Below, piece by piece: positions 53,342-61,473 of a stretch of 64,000 bases of DNA; within the stretch, counting starts at the first letter, position 1, and the number at the start of each line of letters is the position of its first letter. Made by a program: the position numbers and the translations under genes. The stretch covers positions 1 to 64,000 of the forward strand of contig NZ_FMTT01000030.1 in assembly GCF_900100345.1 (NCBI RefSeq), written 5' to 3'. The notes under the pieces are model-generated. The model was given only the letters and a program-made list of their open reading frames with translations. It was not told the origin of the DNA and made no database searches. The stretch is from Paenibacillus tianmuensis. GTDB taxonomy: Bacteria > Bacillota > Bacilli > Paenibacillales > NBRC-103111.

Positions 53342-54247
53342 TTAACGAATAAAGGACAGCACGTGATCCAACTGCTGCGGGGGGACTTGAGCGATCAGGT
53401 CTCCTTTTTGCTGCAGGCGCTGCATAATGTTCAGGAGGTGAAAGTCCCGGGGATCGGGGCGGAGCGCCACTTCGTCCCAAGTCAGCGGAGTCGACACCGT
53501 GGCGTCCTTGCGGGCGCGCGGCGTATAGGGAGCGGACAGCGTTTTGCCGTACCAGTGTTGGAGATAATCGATGTAAATCAAGGTGCCGCGATCTTTTTTG
53601 AGCCGCTCGACGGTGAACAGCTTCGGGTGTTTTTGCACCGCAAACGTGGCGACGAACTGTCCGATCCGCCGGAGCTGCTCGAACGTATAGCCGCGCTCCC
53701 GGGCAATCGGGACGTAGATTTGCACGCCCGTGGCGCCGGACGTTTTCGGTACGGACCGGATGTTCATGCCATCCAAAATGCCGCCGATAATATGGGCCGC
53801 CTCCATAATGCGCGGCTCGGGGTCGACGCTCGGATCAATATCGATCACCCATTCGACGGGCAGCGTTTCGCCGATTCGGTGAAAAGACGGATGGAACTCC
53901 AGGCAGGCCAAATTCCCCAGCCACAGCAGCGTCGGCAGGGAATCGAGATGAACGTAGCGGATCGATTCCAGCATCGCCGTCTTGACGAAATCCGGTGTCG
54001 GCTCGGGAGCGTTTTTCTGGTAAAACGACTTGTCGTTCCAACCATGGGGAAACCGGATAGTCGTCAGATAGCGGTCGCGGCAATACGTCAGCAGGTAGGG
54101 GGACAGCTCGGCGAGCTTTTGCAAATACATCGCTTTCGTGATCTTCTTCTCCGGCCACAGCGGCTTATCCGGATTCGTCACCGTCAGCTCCCGGCCTTCG
54201 ACGATCAGCGTGCCTTTCGTTTTCGGATATTTGGCGGGTGCGGACAT
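53342..54247 (-). CDS. LigD-type polymerase/primase domain protein (end joining)
   Basis: The 301-residue protein corresponds to the LigD polymerase domain alone: LTVTNPDKPLWPE at the N terminus, YLTTIRFPHGWNDKSFYQKN, the metal-binding WVIDIDPSVDPE, VPKTSGATGVQIYVPI and APYTPRARKDATVSTPLTWDEV. It fills gaps with ribonucleotides or deoxynucleotides during non-homologous end joining. In B. subtilis it is fused behind a ligase; here the ligase is a separate gene 2.6 kb away. AGGAGGGAG lies before the ATG. Confidence 0.93.
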   Translation of the reverse strand: MSAPAKYPKTKGTLIVEGRELTVTNPDKPLWPEKKITKAMYLQKLAELSPYLLTYCRDRYLTTIRFPHGWNDKSFYQKNAPEPTPDFVKTAMLESIRYVHLDSLPTLLWLGNLACLEFHPSFHRIGETLPVEWVIDIDPSVDPEPRIMEAAHIIGGILDGMNIRSVPKTSGATGVQIYVPIARERGYTFEQLRRIGQFVATFAVQKHPKLFTVERLKKDRGTLIYIDYLQHWYGKTLSAPYTPRARKDATVSTPLTWDEVALRPDPRDFHLLNIMQRLQQKGDLIAQVPPQQLDHVLSFIR

Positions 54248-54429
54248 CGGCTCTCCCTCCTGTTCCTGAAATATATTAGCTAGTATATACTCGCTCTCCC
54301 CTTTTCATAAGGCTGTCGGGCAAAATTCGTTGGGTAGACGGCGAGGGCAAGCTGAAAGTTCGCTGAATCACTCCGAACGCTTCCGTCAACGGGCAGGGAT
54401 TGGTGTACAATGAAAAGAGAGGTGACACT

Positions 54430-55113
54430 ATGCAGCCAATCAAAGGCGTGAAAATATTAATCGTCGACGACGAACCGAATATCGTCCAGTTTTTGGAGCT
54501 GGGCTTGCAAAACGAAGGCTTTGAGGTTTTTACCGCGCCGGACGGATTTACGGCCGTCACGTTAGCCAAGCAAGCCCGGCCGCACATCGTCATTCTGGAC
54601 GTCATGATGCCCGGCATGGACGGGTTTGAAGTGTGCCGGATGCTGAAGAAAACCGAGCAAGTCGCTATTATCATGCTGACGGCCAAAGAAGAAGTGGAAG
54701 ACCGGGTCAAGGGACTGACGCTGGGGGCCGACGACTATATGGTCAAGCCGTTCAGCTTCGAGGAGCTGCTGGCCCGGATTTATGCGCGGCTGCGCAACCA
54801 GTTTCCCCATCTGTTCGCGGAGGTGGCGTACGGGCCGTTTCGCATTGACGACCGCCGCAAAGAAATCCGCTACGAAGAACGGGTGCTGGAGCTTTCGCCG
54901 ACGGAATACGAGCTGCTGTCTTTTTTGGTCGTCAATCACGGTCTGGTCCTGAGCAAAACGGTCATTTTGGACAAGGTCTGGGGGTATGATTTCCGCGGGG
55001 AGGACAATATCGTCGAAGTGTACATCCGCTCGCTCCGCGATAAATTGAACGACAAGGAGCACCGGATCATTCGGACCCTGCGGGGATCGGGCTACCGGGT
55101 GGATTTCGGATGA
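54430..55113 (+). CDS. OmpR-family response regulator
   Basis: The 227-residue protein has a receiver domain with IVDDEPNIVQFLEL, phospho-acceptor Asp in VILDVMMPGMDGF and Lys in YMVKPFSFEELL, then a winged-helix DNA-binding domain with LSPTEYELLSFLV and RGSGYRVDFG. ATG at 54430 is chosen because AGAGGTGA lies three to four bases upstream. The stop overlaps the kinase start by four bases, so both are one unit. Confidence 0.94.
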   Translation: MQPIKGVKILIVDDEPNIVQFLELGLQNEGFEVFTAPDGFTAVTLAKQARPHIVILDVMMPGMDGFEVCRMLKKTEQVAIIMLTAKEEVEDRVKGLTLGADDYMVKPFSFEELLARIYARLRNQFPHLFAEVAYGPFRIDDRRKEIRYEERVLELSPTEYELLSFLVVNHGLVLSKTVILDKVWGYDFRGEDNIVEVYIRSLRDKLNDKEHRIIRTLRGSGYRVDFG

Positions 55114-56591
55114 TACGGAGGTGGCACCGGCTTCGCCATGTTTTCGCGCCCCGCTCGCTTCGTCTTCAGCTTCTGTCACGTTCCCTGTTTATTTTGGCGG
55201 GCTTGCTGCTGTTGATCGGCGTGCTGCAATATGTGTTCATGGAGCAATTTTTAATTAAAAACAAGGTTGCCAGCATCCAAAGCCAATTTTTTTCCGTTTC
55301 GCTGGATATATGGGTCAATACAAATTCCGACAATGGCCGATCAAGAGGCCTTTTTCTGCCCGAAGCTTCGCTGGCGTTCGTCGGCCCGGGCGACAGCTTC
55401 CGGATCATTTCAACAAATCCCCGTTCCGGTTCCGTGCCGCGGCTTTCCGCCGAAGATTACAGGGAAGCTTTGGGACGGGAGCAAAGGCCACCGCATTATC
55501 GGATCGTCAAGGACGACAAGGGGATGGAGCAGTTGGTCATTCTCCAGCGGATCGCTCCGCGCGGGCGTCTTGCGCAGATCAGCACGAGCATGGAGCCGAT
55601 TCGGAATGTGCTGGTCAGCCAGCTTTGGACCTTTCTAGGTTTGGCTGCGGTGGCTCTGGGAATGGGGGTTGCGGCATTTCTTCCCGTTTTGCGCAGAACC
55701 CTCGTGCCGCTTTCCAACATGATCGAAACCGTCGAGCAGATCGATGCGGGGAAGCTGGACGAGCGGCTGCCGGCGCATCAAGGCCAGTTGGAGATCGACC
55801 GGCTCTCCCGATCGTTCAACCGGATGCTGGAGCGGCTGGAAGCCTCGTTCGAAACGGAGAAAGAGGCGAAGGAGCAGATGCGGCGCTTTATCGCCGACGC
55901 TTCCCACGAGCTGCGCACACCGCTGACGTCGATCCACGGATTTCTGGAGGTGCTGCTGCGCGGAGCAGCCCAAAAGCCGGATCAGTTGGACAAAGCGCTC
56001 CGAAGCATGTACGGCGAGTCGGAACGGTTGAACAAGCTCGTTCGGGACCTGCTGCTCTTGGCCCGCTTGGATCGTCATCCAACCGCGGATTTGAAGAAAG
56101 AATCGCTGAGCGGTATCGTCGATGAAATGGAGCCGCAGCTCCGGCTGCTGGCAGGCAGAAGGAACGTGCAGTTCTCCGTTCAGCCTGATGTGTCCGCCTG
56201 CATCGACAAGGACAAAATCAAGCAAGTGCTGCTCAACTTGTTCCACAACGCCGTGCAGCATACCGATCCCGACGGCGGAACCATCCGCGTTTCACTGGAA
56301 CAAACGGAGGAGGAGGCCCTGCTGACGGTCCAGGATAACGGAAGCGGCATCCCGGAGGAGCATGTATCGCGCTTGTTTGAACGATTTTACCGGATCGACT
56401 CGTCGCGCGCCCGCATTCACGGAGGGGCCGGGCTGGGACTGTCGATTACGAAATCGATCGTCGAGCTTCACGGCGGCGCGATTGAAGTGAATAGCCGGGT
56501 CGGCGAAGGCTCCAGCTTTGTCATTCGCCTTCCCGTACATGGGATCGCCTCGTCAGGAGACGGCCCGCAAGAGGATGAGTGTCGTCCGTAA
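55110..56591 (+). CDS. sensor histidine kinase partner of the OmpR-type regulator
   Basis: The 493-residue kinase has two membrane segments (SLFILAGLLLLIGVLQYVF near 30 and LWTFLGLAAVALGMGVAAFLPV near 175), a ~110-residue extracellular sensor, HAMP (IDAGKLDERLPAHQG), HisKA with FIADASHELRTPLTSIHG and HATPase with NAVQHTDPDGG, GSGIPEEHVS and GAGLGLSITKSIVELHGG. Signal unknown. The pair lies between two end-joining genes without an obvious functional link. Confidence 0.94.
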   Translation: MIRRWHRLRHVFAPRSLRLQLLSRSLFILAGLLLLIGVLQYVFMEQFLIKNKVASIQSQFFSVSLDIWVNTNSDNGRSRGLFLPEASLAFVGPGDSFRIISTNPRSGSVPRLSAEDYREALGREQRPPHYRIVKDDKGMEQLVILQRIAPRGRLAQISTSMEPIRNVLVSQLWTFLGLAAVALGMGVAAFLPVLRRTLVPLSNMIETVEQIDAGKLDERLPAHQGQLEIDRLSRSFNRMLERLEASFETEKEAKEQMRRFIADASHELRTPLTSIHGFLEVLLRGAAQKPDQLDKALRSMYGESERLNKLVRDLLLLARLDRHPTADLKKESLSGIVDEMEPQLRLLAGRRNVQFSVQPDVSACIDKDKIKQVLLNLFHNAVQHTDPDGGTIRVSLEQTEEEALLTVQDNGSGIPEEHVSRLFERFYRIDSSRARIHGGAGLGLSITKSIVELHGGAIEVNSRVGEGSSFVIRLPVHGIASSGDGPQEDECRP

Positions 56592-56616
56592 ATATGCGTG
56601 TTATTTCCGCACCCTG

Positions 56617-56649
56617 AAAGCTCCCAGCTATAAGATTGGGAGCTTTTTT
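56617..56649 (+). terminator. terminator of the two-component operon
   Basis: AAGCTCCCA (56618-56626) pairs with TGGGAGCTT (56637-56645) and is followed by TTTTT. Confidence 0.9.
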
Positions 56650-56710
56650 GTTGATTGGGAATTTGCGCGGAGCCGAAATTTGTGAGTTTTTGTGAGAATC
56701 GTTTGTTAGA

Positions 56711-56740
56711 TTACACAAGGTTGGTACCAACCTTGTGTAA
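56711..56740. repeat. 30-bp perfect palindrome
   Basis: Half-site TTACACAAGGTTGGT (56711-56725) is followed directly by its exact complement to 56740, with no loop. GTTTTTTTG follows at 56741, so on the plus strand it resembles a terminator, but it lies beyond another terminator and upstream of the ligase gene. It may alternatively be a protein-binding site. Confidence 0.8.
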
Positions 56741-56834
56741 GTTTTTTTGTTTTGGAATCATGCTTTCTTGAAACAAACCATAGGATATGGGGGATAATTG
56801 AATATGAATTATAGCTAATTTTGCGAGGGAGATT

Positions 56835-57788
56835 ATGGAGCTAAAGCCGATTTTTCCGTTCGAACCTGTCAGTACGAACGTCTCCCCATCCGGAAGCGAT
56901 TGGGTAGCCCAAATAAAATGGGATGGGGTAAGGATGCTGCATTATTTTAACGGGGTTGAAACCCGGTTATTTAACCGGAAGCTGAATGAGCGGACGTTAC
57001 AGTACCCGGAATTGCTTGATACCAAAGCATTCTGTCATGCGGACTCTGTTATTCTTGATGGCGAGATCATTGCTTTCGACAACAACAAGCCCTCCTTTCA
57101 TGAAATCATGAAGAGGGATAGTCTGAAACAAACTCAGAAGATCCAATTATCTATTGCCAAGGTCCCCGTAACCTATATGATTTTCGACGTATTATTTTAC
57201 AACGGAGCATGGATGACCGGGAATACATTAGCGAATCGACTACAATTACTGGAGAGAATCATTACGCCGAGAAATAACATTCAAGTGACGCAAAACTTCC
57301 CAGATGGAAGCGCACTATTCAGTCTTATGAAGGAATACCGGATGGAAGGCGTGGTGTATAAAGATCTTTCCAGCAAATACGCCATCAACGGAAAGGACGG
57401 AAGGTGGAAAAAACAAAAAATTTATAAAGATCTTTATGCGATCGTAGGGGGCGTCACCCTTCGGAACAAAATTGTTAATTCCTTGTTGCTGGGCTTATAC
57501 ACGAACGAGCAAGATCTATTATATATCGGCCACGCGGGTACGGGAAAATTAACAAACCACGATTGGGTGCGGATTACGGAACTGACCAGCCGCATGGTTA
57601 TTGACCGTAAGCCTTTCATGAATGAACCGGAAAGGTCCAAAGACGCAGTTTGGGTAAGGCCGGAGCTCAAAGTGAAAGTTGAATTTTTAGAGTTTACCCC
57701 AAACGGCACGATGCGGCATCCGAGTATCCAGTCAGTAGTGAACGTGTCAAAAAAAGAATGCGCGACGGATCAAATAACCGTTACATGA
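56835..57788 (+). CDS. ATP-dependent DNA ligase (LigD ligase-domain type)
   Basis: The 317-residue protein has the adenylation lysine K28 in QIKWDGVR, motif III ILDGEIIAF, motif IV MEGVVYKD and motif V region WKKQKIYKD, then an OB-fold with WVRPELKVKVEFLEFTPNGTMRHPS. It seals DNA breaks, probably with Ku and the LigD-type polymerase encoded nearby. Base composition is visibly more AT-rich than its neighbours, suggesting separate acquisition. GAGGGAG lies before the ATG. Confidence 0.93.
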   Translation: MELKPIFPFEPVSTNVSPSGSDWVAQIKWDGVRMLHYFNGVETRLFNRKLNERTLQYPELLDTKAFCHADSVILDGEIIAFDNNKPSFHEIMKRDSLKQTQKIQLSIAKVPVTYMIFDVLFYNGAWMTGNTLANRLQLLERIITPRNNIQVTQNFPDGSALFSLMKEYRMEGVVYKDLSSKYAINGKDGRWKKQKIYKDLYAIVGGVTLRNKIVNSLLLGLYTNEQDLLYIGHAGTGKLTNHDWVRITELTSRMVIDRKPFMNEPERSKDAVWVRPELKVKVEFLEFTPNGTMRHPSIQSVVNVSKKECATDQITVT

Positions 57789-57816
57789 ATATCGTCCTGA
57801 CTCCGGTTTCTGCCGC

Positions 57817-57846
57817 TTGACACAACAGGCAGTGGCTCGGTATAGT
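57817..57846 (+). promoter_or_regulatory. sigma-A promoter of the ABC-F gene leader
   Basis: TTGACA (57817-57822) and TATAGT (57841-57846) are separated by 18 bases. Transcription would start near 57853, giving a ~300-nt leader before the ABC-F start codon. Confidence 0.78.
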
Positions 57847-57892
57847 TGAAGGTGCAATATAACTAACTTTGGGATAACGAGGTGGAAAGGAA

Positions 57893-57934
57893 ATGTTTTT
57901 CTTATCGACTGTTCTGAAACGGAATTTGGCTTAA
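57893..57934 (+). CDS. leader peptide (13 residues) of the ABC-F gene
   Basis: ATG at 57893 is preceded by GAGGTGG at eight bases. The frame encodes MFFLSTVLKRNLA and stops with TAA at 57932-57934. It lies between a strong promoter and a terminator, and its codons overlap the left arm of a large stem-loop, the layout of a ribosome-stalling attenuator. Confidence 0.65.
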   Translation: MFFLSTVLKRNLA

Positions 57935-57982
57935 ACGGGAGAAGTCTGCCCATTTTTCACCCTAAGCCAACCGAAGAACAGT
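57908..57982 (+). promoter_or_regulatory. leader stem-loop overlapping the leader peptide
   Basis: ACTGTTCT (57908-57915), CGG (57920-57922) and TTGGCTTA (57926-57933) pair in order with AGAACAGT (57975-57982), CCG (57971-57973) and TAAGCCAA (57963-57970). A ribosome on the leader peptide would open this stem and free AAACGGG (57933-57939), which is complementary to the right arm CCCGTTT of the downstream terminator. Confidence 0.68.
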
Positions 57983-58026
57983 AGATAAAGAACTCGATTC
58001 CTTTCGTTCAAATGATACAATTTGCA

Positions 58027-58060
58027 ACGGGTCAGGGCGTGTTCGCCTTGCCCGTTTTTG
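58027..58060 (+). terminator. attenuator terminator before the ABC-F gene
   Basis: ACGGGTCAGGGCG pairs with CGCCTTGCCCGT around a TGTT loop, followed by TTTTTG. It lies inside the leader of the ABC-F gene, ninety bases before its ATG. Confidence 0.82.
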
Positions 58061-58151
58061 TTTTCTATACAACCTAGACTAATTGAATAGAGCTTTGTCC
58101 GGCTGTTTCTCCGGTTGGCTTCGAACCTGAAGCGAAAAGGAGAAAGCTTTT

Positions 58152-59687
58152 ATGAGTATGTTAAACGTTGAACAGCTTACCCATACGTATGGGGACAAAA
58201 AAATATTCCAAAATATCCAATTCCGGCTGCTGCGGGGAGAGCATGCGGGACTCGTCGGCAGCAACGGGGCCGGCAAGTCGACCTTGCTGCGCGTCTTGGC
58301 GGGACAACTGCTTCCCGATGCAGGCAAAATCGAATGGCTTTCGCAAGCGCGGCTCGGTTATTTGGAGCAGCATGCCGATCTGCAGGCGGGAATGACGATT
58401 ATGGACTATTTGCGAGGCGCTTTCGCTCATCTGTATGAGCTGGAACGAACCCTGCATCGGGTCGCGGAGCAAATGGCCGCGGCGGACGCCAACCTCGAAC
58501 CGCTGTTAATCCGGTACGGCGAGCTGCAAAGCCGGCTAGAGCATGCCGATTTTTACGGTATCGATTCCAAGATTGAAGAGGTAGCTGCCGGATTAGGCAT
58601 TCTTGAGCTCGGCAAAGACCGGGAGGTCGATAAGCTGAGCGGGGGGCAGCGCACGAAGCTGCTGCTGGGCAAGCTGCTGCTGGAGGAGCCGCACGTATTA
58701 TTGCTCGACGAGCCGACCAACTACTTGGACGACGTGCATATCGAATGGCTGACCGGCTATTTGAAGCGCTATGAACAGGCGTATCTTGTCGTCTCGCATG
58801 ACGAAGCCTTTCTGAATGAAATTACAACGACGATCTTTCATTTGGAGCATCAGACCATCAAGCGTTACGCCGGGAACTATGCCGCGTTCGTCAAACATTA
58901 CGAACTAAGCCGGTTGCAGTGGCAGGACGCCTACGAGCGCCAACAGAAGGAAATCGACCGGCTGGAGAGCTATATCCAAAAGAACCGGAACCGGAAAGCC
59001 AAGCAAGCGAAAAGCCGGGAAAAAGCGCTGGAGCGAATGGAGCGGATTGAGAAACCGACGTCGGGGCCGCGGCCCCGCTACAGCTTTCATGTCCATATGG
59101 AACCCGTGACCCGGATCATGGAAGCGAAGCAGCTGCAATTCGGCTATGCGGAGCCGCTATCCGTTCCTGTAAACCTGCAAATGAAACGCGGGGAAAAAGT
59201 GGCGGTTGTCGGGTACAACGGCATCGGGAAGTCGACCATGCTCAAAACGATGCTGGGCCTGCTGCCGCCGTTACGCGGCACGGTACAGCTCGGCGAACGG
59301 GTCGTACCGGCTTATTTCGCCCAGGAGCAATTGCCTTCGGACGAAACGGCGCTGGAGCGGCTGTGGTCGCTGCGGCCAGATAAGACGCAGAAGGAAATCC
59401 GGCAGACGCTCGGCATGGCCGGCCTGACCGAAAAGCATATCCGGCAGCCTCTTAGCTCGCTTAGCGGCGGGGAGCAAGCGAAGGTCCGCCTGTGCGAGCT
59501 CATGCTGACAGACAGCAATCTTCTCGTGCTGGACGAACCTACGAACCATCTGGACGTCAGGGCGAAGGAAGCGTTCAAGGAAGCGCTGAAGGAGTACAAA
59601 GGGACCATTCTGCTCGTTTCCCACGAGCCGGAGTTTTATAAAGATTGGATTACTCAGGTTTGGTGCTTGCAGGACTGGAGCAAGTAA
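58152..59687 (+). CDS. ABC-F family ATPase (ribosome-associated translation or protection factor)
   Basis: The 511-residue soluble protein has two ABC domains and no membrane segment. Walker A motifs are GSNGAGKST and GYNGIGKST, signatures LSGGQ and LSGGEQ, Walker B motifs VLLLDEPTNYLD and LLVLDEPTNHLD. Between them is the ABC-F linker (~residues 240-300, RLQWQDAYERQQKEIDRLESY). Overall it most resembles YfmM-like ABC-F proteins. ABC-F members bind the ribosomal E site and relieve stalling or antibiotic inhibition. The leader suggests induction by translation inhibitors. An in-frame ATG at 58158 is possible; AAAAGGAG precedes 58152. Confidence 0.9.
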   Translation: MSMLNVEQLTHTYGDKKIFQNIQFRLLRGEHAGLVGSNGAGKSTLLRVLAGQLLPDAGKIEWLSQARLGYLEQHADLQAGMTIMDYLRGAFAHLYELERTLHRVAEQMAAADANLEPLLIRYGELQSRLEHADFYGIDSKIEEVAAGLGILELGKDREVDKLSGGQRTKLLLGKLLLEEPHVLLLDEPTNYLDDVHIEWLTGYLKRYEQAYLVVSHDEAFLNEITTTIFHLEHQTIKRYAGNYAAFVKHYELSRLQWQDAYERQQKEIDRLESYIQKNRNRKAKQAKSREKALERMERIEKPTSGPRPRYSFHVHMEPVTRIMEAKQLQFGYAEPLSVPVNLQMKRGEKVAVVGYNGIGKSTMLKTMLGLLPPLRGTVQLGERVVPAYFAQEQLPSDETALERLWSLRPDKTQKEIRQTLGMAGLTEKHIRQPLSSLSGGEQAKVRLCELMLTDSNLLVLDEPTNHLDVRAKEAFKEALKEYKGTILLVSHEPEFYKDWITQVWCLQDWSK

Positions 59688-59713
59688 GCATGGAGAGGGA
59701 GCTCTCCCGGCAT

Positions 59714-59748
59714 AAAGAAACGATCGGCGCTTAGCCGATCGTTTCTTT
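59714..59748. terminator. bidirectional terminator between ABC-F and Ku genes
   Basis: AAAGAAACGATCGGC and GCCGATCGTTTCTTT form a perfect 15-bp stem; the Ku stop codon lies in the loop. Confidence 0.92.
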
Positions 59749-60591
59749 CGTTTTTGCTTTGCCTTTTCTTGGTTTCGCGGCTTTAGCTTTCTCGGTCGTC
59801 CCCGGCGTAGGCTCGGTTACGACTGGTTTCACCGCTTCGAGGCTCGCCTGCAGCGCGGCCATCAGATCGATAACGTTCGCTTTATGCGGCTCCGGCGCGA
59901 CGCGGACCTGCTGGCCGGAAACCTTCGCCTCGATCGCTTGCAGCACGGCCGCACGGTAATCGTCCTTGTATTTTTCCGGCTCGAACTTCGTCGCCAACTG
60001 GCCGATCAACAGCTTCGCCATTTCGAGCTCCTTCTCGTTGACGTTGCTCTGCTCCGGGAGATTCGGCACATGTTCCACCGAGCGGATTTCATCCGGGTAA
60101 AAAATCGTCTCCATCGCAATGCACCGGTCGATAATGCGAATGGCGGCCAAGCTGCTTTTGGACCGGATGGACACTTTGGCAATGCCGATTTTGCCCGTTT
60201 GCCGCATCGCTTCGAGCAGCAGACTATAAGCCCCGGCGCCGGTTTCGTTCGGAGCGAGGTAGTACGTTTTTTGAAAATAAACCGGGTCGATGTCCGACAA
60301 GTCCACGAAATCGAGAATCTTGATTTCTTTGGTGATCTCCCCGGTCAGCTTCTCCAGCTCGTCCTTCTCGAACAGCACGAACGAGCCCGGATCGTACTCG
60401 TAGCCTCGGACGATTTCCCCCCACTCCACTTCGCGCTCGCAGTGCTGGCATTTGCGGATAAAATTCAGCGGAGTATTGCAATCCTTGTGAATCATGCGCA
60501 TCGAGATGTCCTTGTCTTCCGTCGCCGAGAACATCTTGACAGGCACGTGCACCAAGCCGAAGCTGATGGCGCCTTTCCAAACCGTATGCAT
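59731..60591 (-). CDS. ku: Ku protein (non-homologous end joining)
   Basis: The 286-residue protein begins MHTVWKGAISFGLVHVPVKM, the classic bacterial Ku start. Further features are MRMIHKDCNTPLNF, RKCQHC, VRGYEYDPGSFVLFEKDEL and the C-terminal YKDDYRAAVLQAIEAK, followed by a Lys/Ala-rich tail likely to contact DNA or the ligase. Ku encircles broken DNA ends and recruits the ligase and polymerase. In B. subtilis this pathway acts in spores. The gene is monocistronic and ends in a shared terminator. Confidence 0.96.
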   Translation of the reverse strand: MHTVWKGAISFGLVHVPVKMFSATEDKDISMRMIHKDCNTPLNFIRKCQHCEREVEWGEIVRGYEYDPGSFVLFEKDELEKLTGEITKEIKILDFVDLSDIDPVYFQKTYYLAPNETGAGAYSLLLEAMRQTGKIGIAKVSIRSKSSLAAIRIIDRCIAMETIFYPDEIRSVEHVPNLPEQSNVNEKELEMAKLLIGQLATKFEPEKYKDDYRAAVLQAIEAKVSGQQVRVAPEPHKANVIDLMAALQASLEAVKPVVTEPTPGTTEKAKAAKPRKGKAKTKETIG

Positions 60592-60675
60592 GGCTGTACC
60601 TCCCGAGGGCCTGAGCTGGCCGTCTGCTTTCTATACAGTATACGCAAAATGGAAGCGTCCCATTACACCGCGCAC

Positions 60676-60706
60676 GAATGTCGGTGCAAGAAATTGGGAC
60701 ATGCTA
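60676..60706 (+). promoter_or_regulatory. possible sigma-G promoter before the small spore genes
   Basis: GAATG (60676-60680) and CATGCTA (60700-60706) fit the forespore sigma-G boxes GnATR and CATnnTA; the spacer is 19 bases, one more than the usual 18. It lies 85 bases before the first of two coupled small genes ending in sspH. Confidence 0.4.
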
Positions 60707-60790
60707 CAGAAGAAGGCTGCATGGATCGCCAAAAAGCATCGTCATGCCGGCCAGAAACAAAACATTTCGATCAGAGGAGGAAAAGGAAGC

Positions 60791-61000
60791 ATGAGCGAAG
60801 CCAATACGCCAGGCGGCAAGTTTACAGATGATGCGGCCCATGAAGGGCGGGACTCCAATTTTATGGACATCGACCGGATGATCAACGAAGGTCTTGGCGG
60901 CGGGCAGGTGACGATCCATAACGGACTGATCGAGGAATCGACGACCGATACGATGGATCATCCCGAATCGGTTATCAGCGGGGAGGACAACGGGTCATGA
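60791..61000 (+). CDS. small acidic protein coupled to sspH
   Basis: The 69-residue product (MSEANTPGGKFTDDAAHEGR) is acidic and hydrophilic, with GLGGGQVTIHNGLIEESTTD in its middle. GAGGAGGAAAAGG lies before the ATG. Its stop overlaps the sspH start by four bases (ATGA). Overlap with a spore gene and a possible forespore promoter suggest a spore role; no family is claimed. Confidence 0.7.
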   Translation: MSEANTPGGKFTDDAAHEGRDSNFMDIDRMINEGLGGGQVTIHNGLIEESTTDTMDHPESVISGEDNGS

Positions 61001-61179
61001 AAGTATACCGCGCTCAAGAAATTATGAAAGCCGAAGAAAAAGTCAGCGTGGAGTTGAACGGCGTATCCGTATGGATCGACAGCGTGGACCCCGAGCAGGA
61101 GACGGCCAAAGTGCATGTGGAAGACCGCCCTGCCGACGCCCGCGTCGTTTCGGTCGGAGAGCTTCAGGAAGTCCAATAA
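60997..61179 (+). CDS. sspH: H-type small acid-soluble spore protein
   Basis: The 60-residue protein matches the SspH family: MKVYRAQEIMKAEEKVSVEL at the start, GVSVWIDSVDPEQETAKVHV in the middle, and VVSVGELQEV at the end. H-type SASPs are minor spore-core proteins made under sigma-G. It is translationally coupled to the preceding 69-residue gene. Confidence 0.9.
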   Translation: MKVYRAQEIMKAEEKVSVELNGVSVWIDSVDPEQETAKVHVEDRPADARVVSVGELQEVQ

Positions 61180-61203
61180 CTCCCGCGAGGATCGTGTTTG
61201 AGC

Positions 61204-61263
61204 AAAAGCTTTCCGAAAAGCATGCAGGCCGAGAGGGCCCATGGCTGGGGGAAGCTTTTTTTT
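61204..61263 (+). terminator. terminator after sspH
   Basis: AAAAGCTTTCC pairs with GGAAGCTTTT around a long GC-rich loop (GGCC/GGCCC), followed by a T-run of eight. Confidence 0.75.
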
Positions 61264-61411
61264 GCTGCGTAAAGTGGCTTCGGGGCTCAAGCAATCGGGC
61301 AAGCCGATAGTCAGTAATAGGGAATCGGTGTTATTATATACCTAAGATCCGGGGGCGATGGAACGTTTCGAACGGTACCGGGCGGCTTTGACGATAGGCA
61401 AAACGGCATGT

Positions 61412-61440
61412 TTGTCTAGATACAAAGGAACGGCTATAAT
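61412..61440 (+). promoter_or_regulatory. sigma-A promoter of the thiL-tsaE-tsaB operon
   Basis: TTGTCT (61412-61417) and TATAAT (61435-61440) are separated by 17 bases, 33 bases before the thiL start codon. Confidence 0.75.
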
Positions 61441-61473
61441 AATTGTCAATACGAGAGCGGAGGCGGATAGATT

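Noticed and set aside
61264-61473. Search for a TPP riboswitch before thiL
   Set aside because: No CTGAGA or CCTGAAC-type conserved elements are present; a plain promoter with a short leader is seen instead.
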